Notes under the pieces: generated by a model
The model's database searches: none
What the model saw: the letters and a program-made list of their open reading frames with translations, nothing else
Told to the model about the DNA's origin: nothing
Program-made: the position numbers and the translations under genes
NCBI GenBank assembly: GCA_942491975.1
Contig: CALOCY010000004.1
Span: 1,922,001-1,986,000, forward strand
From: CALOCY01 sp942491975
GTDB taxonomy: Bacteria; Bacteroidota; Bacteroidia; Bacteroidales; Prolixibacteraceae
DNA length: 64,000 nt
Direction: 5' to 3'
Shown: piece by piece, positions 61,453-64,000 of the stretch
How the letters are laid out: the number at the start of each line of letters is the position of its first letter
How positions within the stretch are numbered: position 1 is the stretch's first letter

Positions 61453-63558
61453 CTAGCTTATCACACTCCAATTCACTGATTTTTTTTGCATTTCGTGCAA
61501 CTGTTTTTTCAGGATGCTGTTTTCCGGTTTTTCCAGCAATGCATCACCATCCAATATTTCATTGACCTTGTCACGGGCGTATTGCAACAGTTGTCCGTCT
61601 TTTGAGAGGTTGGCAATTTTCATATTAAAGGCAACCCCGCTTTGCTGCGTCCCTTCCATATCACCCGGTCCCCGTAGTTTCAGGTCAACTTCGGCAATTT
61701 CAAACCCATCGTTGGTAGCCACCATCGTCTCTATTCTTTTCCGGGCTTCATTGGTGAGTTTATACCCCGACATCAAAATACAATACGACTGGCTGGTCCC
61801 CCGTCCAACCCTTCCACGCAACTGGTGCAATTGCGACAACCCAAATTTCTCGGCACTTTCAATCACCATTACCGATGCATTGGGCACATCAACCCCAACC
61901 TCAATAACGGTAGTGGCCACCATAATATTTGTTTGCCCGTTGACAAATTTTTGCATCTCTTCATCCTTCTCAGCCGGTTTCATCTGTCCGTGCACCATAC
62001 TCACTTTGTAATCAGGCAAAGGAAAGCAATCCCGAATAACTTCATATCCCTGCTCTAAATCTTTAAATGAAAGCTTTTCCGATTCTTTGATGAGCGGATA
62101 GACCACATAAACCTGCCGTCCTTCGGCAACCTGTTTTTTCAAAAAGGCAAACACTTCCGCACGTTTTTTGTCAAAAAAGTGCATCGTTTTGATGGCTTTT
62201 CTTCCGGGGGGCAGTTCGTCAATTACTGAAACTTCAAGATCACCATAAATGGTCATGGCCAATGTTCGCGGGATGGGCGTAGCCGTCATCACCAACACAT
62301 GCGGCGGAATCGTGTTTTTCTTCCATAGTTTTGCACGCTGGGCAACGCCAAACCGGTGTTGCTCGTCAATAATGACCAATCCCAGGTTTTTATAGGCTAC
62401 CGTATCTTCAAGCAGTGCATGCGTACCGATAAGCAACTGTATTCCGCCATTCAACAACTGTTCATGCAATTTTTTTCGTTCCGATTGCCGGGTAGAGCCT
62501 GTCAGCAAACCAATGTTCACCGGCATTCCCCGCAACATTTTAGTAATGGTTGCATAGTGTTGGTTGGCCAAAATTTCGGTAGGTGCCATCATACACGACT
62601 GGTAACCGTTGTCGATGGCCATCAATACCGTCATCAATGCCACCAATGTTTTTCCACTTCCCACATCACCCTGCAACAGGCGGTTCATCTGGTGTCCTAT
62701 TCCAGTATCTTTCCGGATCTCTTTCAGTACTTTTTTCTGTGCTCCGGTAAGTTCAAACGGTAAAAAATCGTTGTAAAATGTATTGAAATTGTAGCCGATA
62801 TTGGAAAAGAAGTGCCCTTTAAATTTTTTATAGCGGTTGGCTTTTAACGAAAGTATTTTAAGTTGAATGTAAAACAGCTCCTCAAATTTGAGCCTGAGTT
62901 GAGCTTTTCGCAGCAGCTCGGTATTTTGGGGAAAATGAATGTTGACCAGTGCATCGCTGAGTGATATCAGTTTGAGTTTTTCAATCAAATAAGGCGGCAA
63001 CGTCTCCTTTATTTTTCCCGATAATTGACGGATAAGGTTGTATTGCAATTTTAAAATCGCCCGTGAGTTGACAAAACTGCGTTTCATCTTTTCGGTAGTA
63101 TTGTAAAACGCCTGTAGCATACCTTTAGTTGCAGGACTCTCTGTCCCCACCTCTTCCAATTCGGGATGTGCTATATTTATCCGCCCATTGAACAGGGCCG
63201 GTTTTCCAAACAACACATACGATGCATTCAGTTTAATCCCCTGTTTTGCCCATTGTATACCCCGAAACCAGACCAATTCCAACTCACCCGTTTCATCAAC
63301 AAACCGGGCAGACATCCGCTTTTTCCGTTTTTCGCCCATCTCCTCAATTGCTGTAATTTTTCCTGTCACCTGAATATACGGCATGTCGCCCCTCACCTCT
63401 GCCACTTTATAGAATTTTGTGCGGTCAACATATTTATACGGAAAAACATAAAGCAGATCACCAAATGTATGCACCTCCAGCTCTTTATTGAGCAGCAATG
63501 CCCTTTTGGGGCCTACCCCGGGAAGAAATTTTATATCCTGTCTCAGTAAATCCTGCAT
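61453..63558 (-). CDS. recG: ATP-dependent DNA helicase RecG
   Basis: Branch-migrating helicase that reverses stalled forks and resolves R-loops. ATG 63558 (MQDLLRQDIKFLPGVGP) is chosen over a start 24 codons upstream because it gives the usual N-terminus. The wedge/OB domain spans about residues 60-160. The helicase motifs are LLQGDVGSGKTLVAL (I), IIDEQHRFGV (II, DEQH), VMTATPIPRTLAM (III) and the motif VI region QLRGRVGRGTSQSYC. Full length at about 701 residues. Confidence 0.96.
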   Translation of the reverse strand: MQDLLRQDIKFLPGVGPKRALLLNKELEVHTFGDLLYVFPYKYVDRTKFYKVAEVRGDMPYIQVTGKITAIEEMGEKRKKRMSARFVDETGELELVWFRGIQWAKQGIKLNASYVLFGKPALFNGRINIAHPELEEVGTESPATKGMLQAFYNTTEKMKRSFVNSRAILKLQYNLIRQLSGKIKETLPPYLIEKLKLISLSDALVNIHFPQNTELLRKAQLRLKFEELFYIQLKILSLKANRYKKFKGHFFSNIGYNFNTFYNDFLPFELTGAQKKVLKEIRKDTGIGHQMNRLLQGDVGSGKTLVALMTVLMAIDNGYQSCMMAPTEILANQHYATITKMLRGMPVNIGLLTGSTRQSERKKLHEQLLNGGIQLLIGTHALLEDTVAYKNLGLVIIDEQHRFGVAQRAKLWKKNTIPPHVLVMTATPIPRTLAMTIYGDLEVSVIDELPPGRKAIKTMHFFDKKRAEVFAFLKKQVAEGRQVYVVYPLIKESEKLSFKDLEQGYEVIRDCFPLPDYKVSMVHGQMKPAEKDEEMQKFVNGQTNIMVATTVIEVGVDVPNASVMVIESAEKFGLSQLHQLRGRVGRGTSQSYCILMSGYKLTNEARKRIETMVATNDGFEIAEVDLKLRGPGDMEGTQQSGVAFNMKIANLSKDGQLLQYARDKVNEILDGDALLEKPENSILKKQLHEMQKKSVNWSVIS

Positions 63559-63643
63559 AAATACGTTTAATAGGTAACAGAGCATTGGATTTTTTTGCCT
63601 GAAAACCCAACAAATCACACGTTTTAACAATCAACTAAAAATA

Positions 63644-64000
63644 GTGAAAATAATCTTCATCCGTTTTAATTTTTTTGTGGCTTTTTTCATATCATTGTTT
63701 TCAAATACCAAAGCCGTGTCCTTACATTATCAGCTGAAATATTTAAACTACCTGCTTACTGCACGTCACCGTAAAGGGTACGGCATACACTCCCCCCTGC
63801 TTTTTGAGTTGATTACACAGGTCGTTGAATCCCGGATACCACATCCTGAGTATGCTTATTTAAGTTCGCTAAACAAGCTATTGAGAAGATCATTTACCCA
63901 TCCCAAAGCCAAAAAACTTTTTAACGATGACCTCTCAAAGAAGCATGGGCATTTGGCTTTCAGGCTTGTCCGTTACCTGCAACCCCGGGTTCTTTTTACA
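63644..64000 (+). CDS. SAM-dependent methyltransferase-like protein, N-terminal part (runs off window)
   Basis: The frame is open from upstream of 63644 to the window end with no ATG near the start; GTG 63644 or GTG 63716 are candidate starts. The segment LTARHRKGYGIHSPLLFELI is the N-terminal signature of a Bacteroidota class I SAM-methyltransferase group. The catalytic domain lies beyond the window, so the reaction cannot be judged. It is divergent from recG with an 85-base gap if GTG 63644 is used. Confidence 0.6.
   Translation, partial: MKIIFIRFNFFVAFFISLFSNTKAVSLHYQLKYLNYLLTARHRKGYGIHSPLLFELITQVVESRIPHPEYAYLSSLNKLLRRSFTHPKAKKLFNDDLSKKHGHLAFRLVRYLQPRVLFT

Overview
The window is chromosomal DNA of a member of the Bacteroidota, most likely a Bacteroidales/Marinilabiliales-type anaerobe. 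The evidence is a type IX secretion C-terminal sorting domain, a PPi-dependent phosphofructokinase, a DUF5686 outer-membrane protein with a carboxypeptidase-like N-terminus, the rpmB-rpmG-DUF4295 trio, and Xaa-Pro aminopeptidase and C69 dipeptidase genes of the Bacteroidota type. No rRNA, tRNA or CRISPR array was seen.

Left core block (1-15.3 kb): a patatin-like phospholipase (cut by the window edge), a 1035-residue secreted fibre-like protein with an intramolecular-chaperone domain and a T9SS tail, YitT, rplS, a C69 dipeptidase, an M23 peptidase, rimO, ftsY, the rpmB-rpmG-DUF4295 operon, a CPBP protease and two small proteins. From 15.3 to 20.6 kb lies a patch of mobile debris: a truncated group II intron, MITE-like repeats, an IS1595-type transposase gene and an IS30 remnant, enclosing an ATP-grasp/GNAT gene pair. 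A second ordinary block (20.7-27.7 kb) holds a serine beta-lactamase-fold hydrolase, LysE, NUDIX, aminopeptidase P, an M20 peptidase and a small ACT-like protein.

The notable region is 28.8-47.8 kb, between a second copy of the same truncated group II intron and uvrA. It has the architecture of an integron cassette array with no integrase gene in view (a CALIN-like array). Ten gene cassettes, all with genes on the minus strand, begin with a GTT-type core. Nearly all end with the matching AAC-type core and a long imperfect hairpin (attC-like site) of about 120-190 nt. Between almost every pair of cassettes sits a nearly identical 280-bp unit that can itself be read as a gene-less cassette: an 85-bp body bounded by GTTGATGC/GCATCAAC plus its own 190-bp attC-like site bounded by AACGGTGCGGAG/CTCCGCACCGTT. 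The cargo is rich in defence and toxin-type genes: a Fic protein, a type IIG-like restriction-methyltransferase, a two-gene DUF262/DUF1524 (GmrSD-like) module, an HNH plus PD-(D/E)XK-like nuclease and a SMI1/KNR4 protein. Small lipoproteins, membrane proteins, an AhpD-like protein and a CPBP protease make up the rest.

Right core block (48-64 kb): uvrA, an ECF-type sigma factor with a small downstream protein, pfp, DUF4159-rsmE, sixA, a YfcE-type phosphoesterase, prmA, tpiA, the DUF5686 protein, recG, and the start of a SAM-methyltransferase-like gene that runs off the window.
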